Shown one piece after another: positions 12,605 to 12,727 of a stretch of DNA of 12,727 nt. Both the position numbers and the translations under genes were made by a program. This DNA comes from an uncultured Oscillospiraceae bacterium (lineage in GTDB: Bacteria > Bacillota_A > Clostridia > Oscillospirales > Oscillospiraceae), in contig CALXDE010000083.1 in NCBI GenBank assembly GCA_944386965.1, positions 1-12,727 on the forward strand. Reading direction: 5' to 3'. The notes under the pieces were generated by a model that saw only the letters and a list, made by a program, of their open reading frames with translations, was not told where the DNA came from and did not search any database. Every line of letters starts with the position of its first letter. The stretch's first letter is position 1.

Positions 12605-12727
12605 GGGGGTGTACCGGTTTCGACGGGGATGAGGAAGCGGGATAAGCGGGCGGATGCGCCCAGCATCCATAAAATGGGCAACTTATAAATTAAAGAACAA
12701 CAACACTGTTGCTGTTGCTGCCTAATT
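12605..12727 (+). ncRNA. ssrA: tmRNA (transfer-messenger RNA), 5' part
   Basis: The 5' end GGGGGTGTACCGGTTTCGACGGGG (12605-12628, a match to the GGxxxx..GGxTTCGACxGG start typical of tmRNA) begins the tRNA-like half. Pairable segments near 12647-12662 fit the first pseudoknot. An open tag frame ends at TAA (12723-12725). Read back from that stop, the likely resume codon is GCA at 12678 and the tag is ATYKLKNNNTVAVAA; the ending VAVAA resembles the ALAA/AVAA degron recognised by ClpXP. The exact resume codon is inferred. The remaining pseudoknots and the 3' tRNA-like half lie beyond the window edge. Confidence 0.93.

Overview
This GC-rich window carries genes typical of a Gram-positive Firmicute/Clostridia genome: a WalRK (YycFG) two-component locus with its YycH/YycI/WalJ accessory proteins, a CCA-encoding tRNA, clear AGGAGG ribosome binding sites, and promoters with extended -10 boxes. 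The high GC points to the Oscillospiraceae (Flavonifractor/Lawsonibacter/Dysosmobacter-like). That genus-level guess is inference, not a database match.

Layout. At the left edge, on the + strand, lie the 3' end of a GNAT acetyltransferase, an overlapping YigZ/IMPACT-family gene, a small helical protein of ferritin-like character and a tRNA-Arg(ACG) with its own promoter and terminator. Positions 1682-2227 hold no convincing gene. They are packed with hairpins, two copies of a 29-nt repeat and two further terminators. This stretch lies between the convergent tRNA and the large minus-strand block.

The minus-strand block reads from right to left: membrane-anchored GDPD-like phosphodiesterase, Nudix hydrolase (ADP-ribose pyrophosphatase type), walR, walK, yycH, yycI, then a terminator; murA with its own promoter and a structured leader; a second terminator; then walJ and rlmH, which overlap. 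The gene set couples envelope sensing (WalRK and its membrane regulators YycH/YycI) with the first committed step of peptidoglycan synthesis (MurA).

At 11340-11516 two divergent promoters separate that block from a rightward ribosome-rescue unit: smpB, a cyclophilin-type peptidyl-prolyl isomerase, and the 5' part of ssrA (tmRNA), cut by the window edge. SmpB and tmRNA act together in trans-translation.

Most of the window is conserved core genome. I see no CRISPR array, transposase, integrase or toxin-antitoxin pair. The least explained part is the hairpin and repeat array at 1644-2199. Smaller points of interest are the structured regions before walJ and murA and the dyads in the divergent promoter region.
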